From NCBI GenBank assembly GCA_015061845.1, contig SUVT01000001.1, forward strand, positions 1-64,000: a stretch of DNA of 64,000 bases, written 5' to 3'. The notes beneath the pieces are model-generated. The model was not told where the DNA came from. It ran no database searches and saw only the letters and a list, made by a program, of their open reading frames with translations. A program made the translations under genes and the position numbers. Positions within the stretch are counted from its first letter, which is position 1. Every line of letters starts with the position of its first letter. This stretch comes from Lentisphaerota bacterium (lineage in GTDB: Bacteria; Verrucomicrobiota; Lentisphaeria; Victivallales; UBA1829). This document shows positions 18,772-27,742 of the stretch, piece after piece.

Positions 18772-19845
18772 TTAACGTCCGCCTATTAAGAACTTATATG
18801 TTTTAGGACAGATGCGTTCAAAAATTTTTGAAATAAAAATACAAAGTGTAAGTGTTAACAAAAAAGAAAGAATACAATTCAACAGCAATACAGTTCCGCT
18901 ATCACAGAAGAAAAATCGACTGAATGATCTGAAATATCCCAATACAGGTTGATGTAAACAATAGATAAAAAATGTCATCGGAATATATTTCACAATACGG
19001 TCAGCCTGTTTACTGCATACATCATATAGTCCTGCCCAAAAAATTATTGCGCAATAAACTTTCCATGGATAGGATAGAATCCAATATGGTTTCAGAATGG
19101 ATATGTGTACCATAGATTCATACACCGCAAACAAAACATAACAGGTTCCGCACAATATACATAGCCAAACAGGAATCCGTTTTTCCCAAAAATCAATTTT
19201 TGCAGCAGCCATCCCTATTATGAAATAGGGAATTGCCCAAAGCCTCAATTCAAAATCTCCAAACTTATAAGCACTTTTGAAAAATACTATCAGTATAAGG
19301 GCTATAATAACTTCCAAAATTGGAAGTTTACTGCTCTTGTATACCAACATAAAAAGAGGTGAAATCAAAAACAATAAAAGTAATACCCGTACATACCAGA
19401 GAGGTCCATTATCAATCGGACCAGTTTCTACTATTCCAAAAATTTGATCAATGCATCCGAAAAAAGTATAATTCCCTTTTTCTACAAAACTGTTGGACCA
19501 CAATGATTTTCCTTGTAATATGTTGCATGTTAACGTAAGAGGGATTGTCATTACAGTTCCAATCAACGCCCAGCAAAAATAAGGAAACATTAAAGATTTT
19601 ATTTTTTTACCCAAAAATCTTCTGTATGAATTTCGGTAAGAATATGTGAACAAAAAACCGGAAACCATAAAAAAACATGGAACAGCCCAAGCTGTCATTC
19701 TAGTCATCAAAAATTGGGCTGTAAAACTTGTCAGACGTGAAGTATTCGGCAAAAAAGCGATAGCATTAGAATGAATCCAAACGACTGTTAAGGTGGCTAT
19801 AAGAGTGAGCCATTTTAATTTTGAACTGGTATAAGATGATATCAT
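18772..19845 (-). CDS. Acyltransferase family 3 O-acetylase
   Basis: A 357-residue integral membrane protein with about ten hydrophobic helices. The N-terminal LTVVWIHSNAI places the conserved His in helix 1, and MTAWAVPCFFMVSGFLF matches the family's second helix with the FF-x-SGF pattern. The late helix with FFIYCLHQPVLGY completes it. It probably O-acetylates or otherwise acylates the glycan, using cytoplasmic acyl-CoA. It is one of three such genes in the operon (others at 4818-5913 and 27743-28777). Confidence 0.85.
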   Translation of the reverse strand: MISSYTSSKLKWLTLIATLTVVWIHSNAIAFLPNTSRLTSFTAQFLMTRMTAWAVPCFFMVSGFLFTYSYRNSYRRFLGKKIKSLMFPYFCWALIGTVMTIPLTLTCNILQGKSLWSNSFVEKGNYTFFGCIDQIFGIVETGPIDNGPLWYVRVLLLLFLISPLFMLVYKSSKLPILEVIIALILIVFFKSAYKFGDFELRLWAIPYFIIGMAAAKIDFWEKRIPVWLCILCGTCYVLFAVYESMVHISILKPYWILSYPWKVYCAIIFWAGLYDVCSKQADRIVKYIPMTFFIYCLHQPVLGYFRSFSRFFFCDSGTVLLLNCILSFLLTLTLCIFISKIFERICPKTYKFLIGGR

Positions 19846-19847
19846 TT

Positions 19848-20975
19848 TTACCTCAACAATTCATCCACGATCCGCTCAACAGCATGACCATCGCCATACG
19901 GATTCATTGCCTGAGACATCTTTCTGTATGCGTTTTCATCCGACAGAAGTAATGTTGCTTCATTTACAATATTATCATACTCTGCGCCTATCAGTTTGAC
20001 TGTTCCAGCTATTACAGCTTCAGGTCGTTCTGTGGTATCGCGCATGACCAGAACAGGCTTTCCAAGACTGGGAGCTTCTTCCTGAACGCCGCCGGAATCG
20101 GTCAAAATCAAATAAGACCGGCTCATCAATGCCACAAATGGCAGGTAACTCTGCGGTTCGATCAGGAAAACATTTTCCAGTTTTTCATTGGCGATGATCC
20201 GTTCTACCGGTTCCCGTACATTTGGATTCAAGTGGACAGGATAGATAAACACATTGTCCGGGAATCGTTTTCCAAGTTCCACAATAGCATTGCAAATATC
20301 TTCAAAACCTTTCCCGAAGTTCTCTCTCCGGTGTCCGGTAATCAAAACAAGCCGCCGATCACCGATAAAATCCAGCGACTCGCCGGGCAAACCGGGAATC
20401 GTGATTTTTTCCTCTTTCAGCTTTTCCAATGACCAGAAAAGAGTGTCGATAACGGTATTACCAGTGATATAAATCTGTTCAGCAAGTACCCCTTCTTTCA
20501 GCAGATTATCCCGGTTCAACTTTGTCGGACAGAAATGCCAATGAGCCAAACGGGTCGTCAAAACGCGGTTAGCTTCTTCGGGCCACGGGGAAAGCATATT
20601 TCCTGTCCGCAATCCAGCCTCTACATGAGCGATTGGGATCTTGTGATAAAACGCGGTTAAGGATGCAGCAAAAACAGTTGTTGTATCACCTTGAACGACA
20701 ACAGCATCCGGCTTTTCGATCTGAAAATAGGCATCCAGTTTTTCGATTGCACCGGCAGTCAGTGTTCCCAGACTCTGGTTCGGACGCATCAGTTCCAAAT
20801 CCATATCAGGAATGAGCCCAAAAAGCTCCAGCACAGAATCCAGCATCTGGCGGTGCTGTCCTGTCACACAAAGCTTGCAATCAACCTTATCAGGCATTGC
20901 CTTCAATGCAAGCACCAATGGAGCCAATTTGATTGCTTCCGGGCGGGTTCCGAGAACTATGATTATTTTTTTCAT
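19848..20975 (-). CDS. wecB: UDP-N-acetylglucosamine 2-epimerase (non-hydrolysing)
   Basis: This enzyme interconverts UDP-GlcNAc and UDP-ManNAc in the cytoplasm. The 375-residue protein has the family marks GTRPEAIKLAPL near the N-terminus, QGDTTTVFA, HVEAGLRTG, GHRRENFG and LTDSGGVQEEAPSLGKPV. An AGGAG site precedes the ATG. It indicates ManNAc, or a derived sugar such as ManNAcA, in the product. Confidence 0.95.
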   Translation of the reverse strand: MKKIIIVLGTRPEAIKLAPLVLALKAMPDKVDCKLCVTGQHRQMLDSVLELFGLIPDMDLELMRPNQSLGTLTAGAIEKLDAYFQIEKPDAVVVQGDTTTVFAASLTAFYHKIPIAHVEAGLRTGNMLSPWPEEANRVLTTRLAHWHFCPTKLNRDNLLKEGVLAEQIYITGNTVIDTLFWSLEKLKEEKITIPGLPGESLDFIGDRRLVLITGHRRENFGKGFEDICNAIVELGKRFPDNVFIYPVHLNPNVREPVERIIANEKLENVFLIEPQSYLPFVALMSRSYLILTDSGGVQEEAPSLGKPVLVMRDTTERPEAVIAGTVKLIGAEYDNIVNEATLLLSDENAYRKMSQAMNPYGDGHAVERIVDELLR

Positions 20976-21008
20976 AAGTAAAACTCCTCTGTAGAATTCT
21001 CTTGAGAG

Positions 21009-22022
21009 TTATTTTCCCTTTCCAAGATATTGCAATATCTTGCGACGGAGCATTTTTGGAGAAAAATAATAAACAACGGCAAAAATCCTGGATTTCCAAG
21101 TACCATGTTTCATTAAAAAGGGAATTGCACAGGTATTGTAAAACGATGAATCCAATGTAGCTTCAATACATTTTCTTCTAATTTCACGATCATATTCATT
21201 CCCCAAGTATGCCATTCCAACAATACAAGCACAATATCGAACAGTCATTCCAGAAGTTTTGTGTTTTTGCCAAGTCTTATAAACTTCTTCCAACCAAGAA
21301 AACTTCGGAACAAGTTTTTCATAGGTCATAGACATTAAAGCTGACCCCTCTCTGAAAATTCTCTTATATCCGGTAATCTCCGGACATATAGCAGATATAC
21401 CGGCTTCTGCATAAAACTGAATTGCAAACAATTCATCTTCTGAAATAGGAATTCCTTCCATAAATCTTAACTGATTTTGTTCAATGACAGATCTCCGGAA
21501 TATTTTGTAGCAGGAACATCTGGCAAGATTTGTATATTTCACACCAAAAGGATCAGCAAGGATGTCATCACATTTCAGAAATCCTTTCGCAGGCAACCGG
21601 TCTTTACCACCAATGAGCTTCTTTCCATCCATGTAACAATAAACAGCAACATGTTCTATTGTATCAACATCTGGATTTTTGTCAACTGCCTTGGCAAGTT
21701 TTTCCAAGAAATCAGATTCTAATGCATCATCAGAATCTAAAAATTGCACCCATGTTCCAGATGCTATTTCCAAAGCTGAATTCCTGGCACCGCTCACACC
21801 TTTATTCTCTTGATGAACAACAATAAATTTTTCACCAAGCCCTTTGGCAACCATCATATTTTTGTATTCATCAAGGATTTCTCCGCAACGGTCTGGACTG
21901 CCATCATCAACACAAATACATTCCCAATCCTTGAATGTTTGATTTATTACCGAATCCAAACATTTTTTCAGATATGGTTCTACATCGTAAACAGGAATGA
22001 TGATTGAAAACAGCGGAGCCAT
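21009..22022 (-). CDS. GT2 glycosyltransferase
   Basis: A 337-residue GT-A enzyme: FSIIIPVYDVEPYLKKCL at the N-terminus, VDDGS (38-42), GVSGARNSAL (75-84) and the metal-binding LDSDD (95-99). The C-terminal third has no further recognised domain and ends in a basic stretch. It is in tight array with licD, two bases upstream. Acceptor and donor are unknown. Confidence 0.9.
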   Translation of the reverse strand: MAPLFSIIIPVYDVEPYLKKCLDSVINQTFKDWECICVDDGSPDRCGEILDEYKNMMVAKGLGEKFIVVHQENKGVSGARNSALEIASGTWVQFLDSDDALESDFLEKLAKAVDKNPDVDTIEHVAVYCYMDGKKLIGGKDRLPAKGFLKCDDILADPFGVKYTNLARCSCYKIFRRSVIEQNQLRFMEGIPISEDELFAIQFYAEAGISAICPEITGYKRIFREGSALMSMTYEKLVPKFSWLEEVYKTWQKHKTSGMTVRYCACIVGMAYLGNEYDREIRRKCIEATLDSSFYNTCAIPFLMKHGTWKSRIFAVVYYFSPKMLRRKILQYLGKGK

Positions 22023-22023
22023 A

Positions 22024-22893
22024 TTATTTCTCTACCTTTGGGCCGTAATACCAAGGTGCTTTTTTTGATTTTGAATGTTCAGAAACTCTTTTTTCCACGG
22101 GAGGCGGCGTCATGTAGCTGTCTCCATAAAGTGTACGCAACGCAGCATCCCATTTTTTCGGAACAGGAACTGTTATCGTTTCAAACAGAACAACTTCTGA
22201 ATCATCAAAAATCTCTCGCAAAAAGCAGTATTCTTTTCTTTGAAAACGGGCATCTAAACTACCGACACGAACAAATTTACATCCTGTGGTTGGATATTTT
22301 TTCACCCAAAGATCCAGCATAAACGCAAAATCATTTTCAGTTTTTCTTTTCCACAAAAACAATCCCATAAACCAACCTGCGCAGCGAGAAATTGCTCCAG
22401 CTAAAGAACCATGTTTTCCTTTTCTGAAAAGATATTTTTTTCGGCAATATCCTACTGCATACCTGAGCAGGTCAAGTTTTTGTTCAATCCAGGAAGACGG
22501 CATGCCATCCAACGGAAAAATATCAATATATAACCCATGAGGATTAATATAATCCGTTTCAGATTCAATTTTTTCATAAACCTCCCGACGGGATTCCTGA
22601 ATTTTCCCAAAAATGGCTGGATATGCGGAACAATTCCGGTGCGTTACCAGCTTAAAATATTCCGGAAGCTCTTTGTCAGCTACAGATAAGAATTTTTCAT
22701 AATCTTCGCGCAGCATAAAAATATCAAAATCATCATCCCAAGGGATAAAACCATGATGCCGGACAGCCCCCAACATGGTTCCAAATGCTACCCAATGCTT
22801 CAATTGATGTTTTTCACAAACACTGGCAAAAGCCTGATAAATAGAAAGCAATTCTTCCTTGATGAGCGGATTTATTTCATGTATTTCTGCCAT
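22024..22893 (-). CDS. licD: LicD family phosphotransferase
   Basis: A 289-residue LicD/fukutin-type protein. The diagnostic block is LKHWVAFGTMLGAVRHHG followed by FIPWDDDFDIFMLREDYE, which carries the acidic metal site, and GLYIDIFPLDGMPSS follows. LicD enzymes move a phospho-alcohol such as phosphocholine from a CDP-linked donor to a glycan. A LicC-like domain occurs in the same operon at 7278-8405, which fits donor synthesis. GGGAAGAAG precedes the ATG. Confidence 0.9.
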   Translation of the reverse strand: MAEIHEINPLIKEELLSIYQAFASVCEKHQLKHWVAFGTMLGAVRHHGFIPWDDDFDIFMLREDYEKFLSVADKELPEYFKLVTHRNCSAYPAIFGKIQESRREVYEKIESETDYINPHGLYIDIFPLDGMPSSWIEQKLDLLRYAVGYCRKKYLFRKGKHGSLAGAISRCAGWFMGLFLWKRKTENDFAFMLDLWVKKYPTTGCKFVRVGSLDARFQRKEYCFLREIFDDSEVVLFETITVPVPKKWDAALRTLYGDSYMTPPPVEKRVSEHSKSKKAPWYYGPKVEK

Positions 22894-22911
22894 ATTCTTC
22901 TTCCCTGAAAA

Positions 22912-24081
22912 TTACTGCAAACGTTTTTTCAAATTATTTGAGGAAACTGCATCGACTGCTTTACGGACTTTTTCCAAATTCATTTTCATCTGCAAATATT
23001 CTTCGTTTGTCATTGTCAAAGCTTGCATGATTGTACCGGATAAATCATGGTCATAAACGATCGTATTATCTGAAGAAAAACCGTAATGTTCTACAAACTC
23101 TTTCTGCATCAGCGAAATCATATTAAAACCAAGAATCAACTGACGGGAACCTGTTGTACAATACTTCAGATATGCACACTGCTTTTCCGGATCAAGCAAT
23201 GGCAGAAAAAAATCTGCTTCTTCCAGATCCCGGTACATATCCTCAAAATTCAAGCGACCAAGAATTTTAAACTTTGAACGGAGTTTTTCAGGAACGCCAT
23301 CCAAAGTTCCGCTTCCTATAACACGGATTTCATAATCCATGTTGTCCGGCAAATTCAACAGAGCTTCAAACAGTTGAGAATAGTTTCTTGTATTATCAGA
23401 AATCTTTCCAACCGTAATAAATATTCTTTTTCCCTCTGAAAGAGTCTGTTTCGGCTTAATATCACCAAAATAATGGGGATTCAGCATTGGGATTTCCCTG
23501 CCTTTATAAGAAAAACCTGTCAAAACAAAGGTATGCTCAAACAATTCTTTCAGATATTTACTGTCTGCGGATTGTTTGTTCCAGAATTCGCCATAAGAAT
23601 CGGCTCCAAATTCATGTTCGATCAATCCAACACCGCATTTCCCTTCCGGTAGCATTTTCAGAAAGTCAGGATATCTCCAGTAATAACGATATTCATTCAT
23701 ATAAGATCTGGCAGATGTCAACAGGATATATTCATAATTTTTAACTTTTCTGGAACGCAAATATTTTCTCATTCCCCAAATCGTCAAACAATAACGGGTT
23801 GGCTTTTCCGCAAACCGACAGAATGGATCCTCTTTGTAATTGACATAACGGCAAAGAATGACAATTTTATAGCCAAGTTCACGGAAATATTTCACATATC
23901 CCGGCAGACATTCACCGTGAAATGCATTCGGTTCCGCCAGAAGAACAGTTTTTTCCGGAACTTTTCCGAACAAAAGTTTCAGATAATGCCAACCACCAAG
24001 CAGGCATTCCTGAAAATTATTAACAATTCCACTGAGATATAAATAAATTCTGGAATGTTTCAATCTTTCAAAAAATCTCAT
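22912..24081 (-). CDS. GT-B-like glycosyltransferase, unassigned family (paralogue A)
   Basis: About 389 residues from the ATG at 24081, which overlaps the stop of the upstream fusion gene (ATGA); the longer frame to 24165 runs inside that gene. It has two Rossmann-like halves. IPMLNPHYFGDIK marks the middle and FFLPLLDPEKQ with TTGSRQLILGFNMI the donor-like end. The same marks, MPMLNPLYFGEVK, FFLPLLDPNEE and TSGSRQLCLGF, are found in the product of 26426-27619, so the two are paralogues. No named GT family could be assigned by eye. A glycosyltransferase role is inferred from fold pattern and context. Confidence 0.65.
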   Translation of the reverse strand: MRFFERLKHSRIYLYLSGIVNNFQECLLGGWHYLKLLFGKVPEKTVLLAEPNAFHGECLPGYVKYFRELGYKIVILCRYVNYKEDPFCRFAEKPTRYCLTIWGMRKYLRSRKVKNYEYILLTSARSYMNEYRYYWRYPDFLKMLPEGKCGVGLIEHEFGADSYGEFWNKQSADSKYLKELFEHTFVLTGFSYKGREIPMLNPHYFGDIKPKQTLSEGKRIFITVGKISDNTRNYSQLFEALLNLPDNMDYEIRVIGSGTLDGVPEKLRSKFKILGRLNFEDMYRDLEEADFFLPLLDPEKQCAYLKYCTTGSRQLILGFNMISLMQKEFVEHYGFSSDNTIVYDHDLSGTIMQALTMTNEEYLQMKMNLEKVRKAVDAVSSNNLKKRLQ

Positions 24082-26429
24082 GACAATCCACTTCTTAAGG
24101 TATCCAGCAACCAACTTTTGCTGGAAGATCGCAACTCTGCCAAAGTCTTCTGAACGTGCGCCCAATCCACAGGTTCTCCCAGCAGGTCCAATATATCATC
24201 TTCCGAAAAATCAATTGTTCTCTCTTCCATTCCCAAGGTTTTCAGTAATTCTGTATGCCGGGCATTCTGGGAACTCTTATTAGAACCATTTTGATTAACA
24301 GAAACCCATTTTTTCTCAAACAAGATGGAAAAAACTGTTCCATGGAAACTGTTTGTAATAACATATTCCGCATCACGATATGCACGCAAAAAATCCTCCG
24401 GGGCCGGAGAAATACCATATTTTACCGGGACATAATTTTCACTTCCTTGTGTACCAATGATTTTTAAATCCACACCAAGCTGCTTTGCAATGTGTTCCAA
24501 TTCTTCTAAATGAAGAGTCTCCATATCGCAATGAAGCAAATAACATAAAAGAGTAGGCTTGCGGAAAAACTTTTTCTTCGTCAAAATATTCAAATAATCC
24601 TGTTGCATTAACAACAAAGTCGGATCTAAAACCTGAACAATGCTTTTTTGTGGTAGAAGTTCCTTTAAGATTTCCTGTCCAATTTTTTCTCTGACAGAAA
24701 TTCCATGGAACTCGTTCAATAATTCGGCAGTACTCCCTCTCCAGACTTCACTATCTCTTGCAGTATACCAGTTCGAGCTTGCCGCATAAGAAATTTTTAC
24801 GGATGACTCCGGGGCATGCTTCATGAATCGTCTGTATTGACTATCCAGATCCCACCAGAAAAACACCTGATCACTTCCTGCAAGGTAAATATCAGGTTTT
24901 CGACCTGGATTTTCCCGCCATGGACCAATCAAATGCGTAAAACTCCGTCTGAATTTTATTGGACGTGTCATATACATACATGCAGCATAATGAGATATTT
25001 TTGGATACAAAGAAAGTTTTGTCAAAATAATCTTCAGAATTTTTTTACAGGCAGATAAAGAACATAACTGATTTTTCCACCATTTGTAGCCTTCATCCAT
25101 CCCTTTATATGCCTGTGGTTCCCATACATTCCGGCAGACCGCAAAACCAGCCTCTTTCACAACACGTCTCAACGCATAGTGCTGTAAAAAAGTCCCGTAG
25201 TTATCAAGCATATAGCTCTCATCTATTGTAGTAATCTCAACCAGAGGCTTTGTCGAATTGCCTGGTTTGGAAAAATGAGAACATACTCCTCTAACGATAA
25301 AAGATTCTATCCGGGTGATAAAAGAAAAGATATCTTTGAGATAATGCGTCTTTTTCTTTCCGGCAATTCTAATAGCCTGTAAAAAAGACTTTTCTTGTAA
25401 ATTTGAGTAAAAATCTTCTTTTTCACGAGGTTGTAATGACGGATGTTTTATATTATCTTTTCCATAACATCCTGTAATAACAGGATACGGGGTCAGATTC
25501 AAATCCCCCTTTGACAACTGCAGCAGCTCCTGACCTTGTTTTGTATTAGCAAAAATAACAGATAATAATTCCGGAGCATCAACGGGCAAAACAGCTTTAT
25601 CTATTCCCCAAAAATCCCCGATAGTTATATCCGATATTCGCTCAGGAGTGGCAAATTGACAATTGTGGCAGTGTTTTCTATACATTATTCCAGAAAGATA
25701 CGCTTTCATGTATTCATCGGAAAAACTTCCCTCGGACTTTTGTTTGAAGGCGACTCCACTTTTTAATGTTCCGGACAAAATCCCGCCCTCTCTGTTGCGG
25801 AAGGACAAAGTTTCTGGTTCATCTCCGAATACTTCTTGAACATACTGCTTGATATATGCTGCAGGAGGAACCCCATGACATATCAAATCAATCAAGTACA
25901 AGTTGTCATATTTCTTTTCACCTAAATAACTCTTCAATCCGGCTATTTGACAGGGAGTTCCTATGTACAGTACTTTCTTATCGCTGTTTTCCAGAACTGT
26001 TTTTACTTCAGAATAGGTCTGACAAACATCACTCCATACATATTTTGAACCGGATAATGTATCCAGAGAATCCGTAGAACTCACAGCAATATGCTGAGCC
26101 TTCCCTGCCAAATATGCAGAACCGAAAACAATTCCATTTTGTTTCAAAACCGCAAGGGAAAATGCTCTGGCTGCACCACCGGAAGAGGACTTCTCCAAAT
26201 CTACAGAAGATTTCAGCCATGCGGCATAACACTCTTTCGGATAATTTCCTTTTATTTTTTTATTCTGGGGACATACTGCAACACATTTGTTACAGTTGAT
26301 ACAAAGATTCTGATCAATGTATGGAATCTCTATCATGTGCTCAGATATCTTCCAGGAAATTGCCCCGACAGGACAAGTGTTGAGGCAAGCACCGCAAGCA
26401 CTGCAAGTATTTGTATCTTTTAATTTCAT
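24078..26429 (-). CDS. FrhB-like iron-sulfur protein fused to polysaccharide pyruvyltransferase
   Basis: A 783-residue fusion. Residues 9-19 and 43-53 form two ferredoxin-type [4Fe-4S] motifs (C9, C12, C15, C19; C43, C46, C49, C53). A coenzyme F420 hydrogenase/dehydrogenase beta-subunit-like region follows to about 390, with SSSGGAARAFS and FSNREGG-type elements. From about 395, YMLDNYGTFLQHYALRR, YLAGSDQVFFWWD and VITNSFHGTVFSILF identify a polysaccharide pyruvyltransferase domain. Neighbouring stand-alone versions of both are common in exopolysaccharide clusters; here they are one polypeptide. The pyruvyl domain would make ketals from PEP. The role of the redox module is unknown. It lies between two paralogous transferases and overlaps both by four bases. 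Confidence 0.85.
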   Translation of the reverse strand: MKLKDTNTCSACGACLNTCPVGAISWKISEHMIEIPYIDQNLCINCNKCVAVCPQNKKIKGNYPKECYAAWLKSSVDLEKSSSGGAARAFSLAVLKQNGIVFGSAYLAGKAQHIAVSSTDSLDTLSGSKYVWSDVCQTYSEVKTVLENSDKKVLYIGTPCQIAGLKSYLGEKKYDNLYLIDLICHGVPPAAYIKQYVQEVFGDEPETLSFRNREGGILSGTLKSGVAFKQKSEGSFSDEYMKAYLSGIMYRKHCHNCQFATPERISDITIGDFWGIDKAVLPVDAPELLSVIFANTKQGQELLQLSKGDLNLTPYPVITGCYGKDNIKHPSLQPREKEDFYSNLQEKSFLQAIRIAGKKKTHYLKDIFSFITRIESFIVRGVCSHFSKPGNSTKPLVEITTIDESYMLDNYGTFLQHYALRRVVKEAGFAVCRNVWEPQAYKGMDEGYKWWKNQLCSLSACKKILKIILTKLSLYPKISHYAACMYMTRPIKFRRSFTHLIGPWRENPGRKPDIYLAGSDQVFFWWDLDSQYRRFMKHAPESSVKISYAASSNWYTARDSEVWRGSTAELLNEFHGISVREKIGQEILKELLPQKSIVQVLDPTLLLMQQDYLNILTKKKFFRKPTLLCYLLHCDMETLHLEELEHIAKQLGVDLKIIGTQGSENYVPVKYGISPAPEDFLRAYRDAEYVITNSFHGTVFSILFEKKWVSVNQNGSNKSSQNARHTELLKTLGMEERTIDFSEDDILDLLGEPVDWAHVQKTLAELRSSSKSWLLDTLRSGLS

Positions 26430-27619
26430 ATCTGTTCAGTTGTAATAAAATTCATCTGAGACTTCAAATTATTCATAGATTCATTATAAACCTGCTCAGC
26501 ATTCTGTTTTAATGAATCGACCATTTTTTGGTACTCATCGTCTTTCATATCAATTGCACGCTGCATTGCAACTGACAATTCACCAGCATTATGCAACAGG
26601 GCATTTTCTTCGCTGAAATGATAATGCTCTCCAAACCATCTGTCTATAACAGGAATAACACAGAATCCTAAACACAGTTGACGGGATCCGGAGGTACTAT
26701 CATTTTTGTACCTGAAATGTAATTCCTCATTCGGGTCAAGCAAAGGAAGGAAAAAGTCAGCTTGTGCCAATACCTTATACATTGATGAAAACGGAAGACG
26801 TCCCAGAATTTTTACTTTTGAGGGTAAGGAATTGAATAATGAAGGTTCCTGAACAGTTCCAATAACCAACAATTCCCAATCGCCGGTCAACTTTTCACAT
26901 ATATTCAAAAACTCACTGAAGTTTCTTTTATTTTTCGCAATAGTCCCGACCACGACGAACAAGGTTTGCTTATTTTTCCTGTGTCTTTTGACCTCTCCAA
27001 AGTAAAGCGGATTTAACATCGGCATTTGACGTTTGTTATTCAGCTGGAATGGAGTCAAAACAAAAGTCTTATCCAAAACCTGATCAAAATTCCAATCCCT
27101 GATGTTATCCGGCTGATATACATGCTGAGAATCATCCAATCCGTGGGCAATAACACCGCAACCATATTTTCCCATTGGAGGACATCCAATGAAATCCCAA
27201 ACTAATGTCCAGCTTACTTTACCATCAACCTGAAAATAAATCCGTTCCGATGTCGTTAACGTATAAGCAATTTTTTTAAAATCAACAGATGAAAATAGTC
27301 GTTTCATTTGAGACAAGTTCATATAAAAACGTGCAGGAGGATTTTCAAAAAGACAAAATGGATTGTCAACATATCCTTTATATCTGGTCAATACAAATAC
27401 ATTAAACCCCAAGTCCTGAAAATATTTGCAATACCCCGGCAGGACCTCTGTATGCCATTGATTAAACTCAACTAAAAAAACATTCTTTTTATTTTCAAAT
27501 TGCTTTCTTATTGTAAAAAGACATAAAAGCCCACCACACCATTCTCGCAACAAAAGAACTTGCGTTTTTAAATAAGCAAAATAATGGCTCGTAAAATTTT
27601 TCAATTTTTTAAATATCAT
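26426..27619 (-). CDS. GT-B-like glycosyltransferase, unassigned family (paralogue B)
   Basis: A 397-residue protein that is clearly a paralogue of 22912-24081: both share a FLVEFNQWHTEVLPGYCKYF-like opening (LLAEPNAFHGECLPGYVKYF in the other), then MPMLNPLYFGEVK and TSGSRQLCLGF. VVVGTIAKNKRNFSEF starts the probable donor domain. There is no signal peptide or membrane helix. The function is inferred from context as glycosyl or similar transfer. The ATG is preceded by a weak ribosome site and a 123-base spacer with a candidate promoter. Confidence 0.65.
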   Translation of the reverse strand: MIFKKLKNFTSHYFAYLKTQVLLLREWCGGLLCLFTIRKQFENKKNVFLVEFNQWHTEVLPGYCKYFQDLGFNVFVLTRYKGYVDNPFCLFENPPARFYMNLSQMKRLFSSVDFKKIAYTLTTSERIYFQVDGKVSWTLVWDFIGCPPMGKYGCGVIAHGLDDSQHVYQPDNIRDWNFDQVLDKTFVLTPFQLNNKRQMPMLNPLYFGEVKRHRKNKQTLFVVVGTIAKNKRNFSEFLNICEKLTGDWELLVIGTVQEPSLFNSLPSKVKILGRLPFSSMYKVLAQADFFLPLLDPNEELHFRYKNDSTSGSRQLCLGFCVIPVIDRWFGEHYHFSEENALLHNAGELSVAMQRAIDMKDDEYQKMVDSLKQNAEQVYNESMNNLKSQMNFITTEQI

Positions 27620-27655
27620 ACAGTCAATCCATGAAAGAATTTCAATATTCCGGTA

Positions 27656-27684
27656 ATACTACAGTATACCACGAGTAATTTCAA
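27656..27684 (-). promoter_or_regulatory. Candidate internal promoter
   Basis: On the minus strand TTGAAA (27679-27684) and TAGTAT (27656-27661) are separated by exactly 17 bases, within the only spacer above 100 bases in the middle of the operon (27620-27742). It could give extra transcription of the distal half. The match is moderate and the region is A+T-rich, so chance is possible. Confidence 0.3.
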
Positions 27685-27742
27685 AAAACTCCTCTTTCCT
27701 CATTCCTTTGTTTACGTCAGCAATCTATCATTGAAAAAAAGA

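Noticed and set aside
27659..27703. A 14-codon minus-strand frame (MRKEEFFEITRGIL) in the mid-operon spacer
   Set aside because: The AAAGGA site touches the ATG, leaving no proper spacing, and so short a frame is expected by chance.
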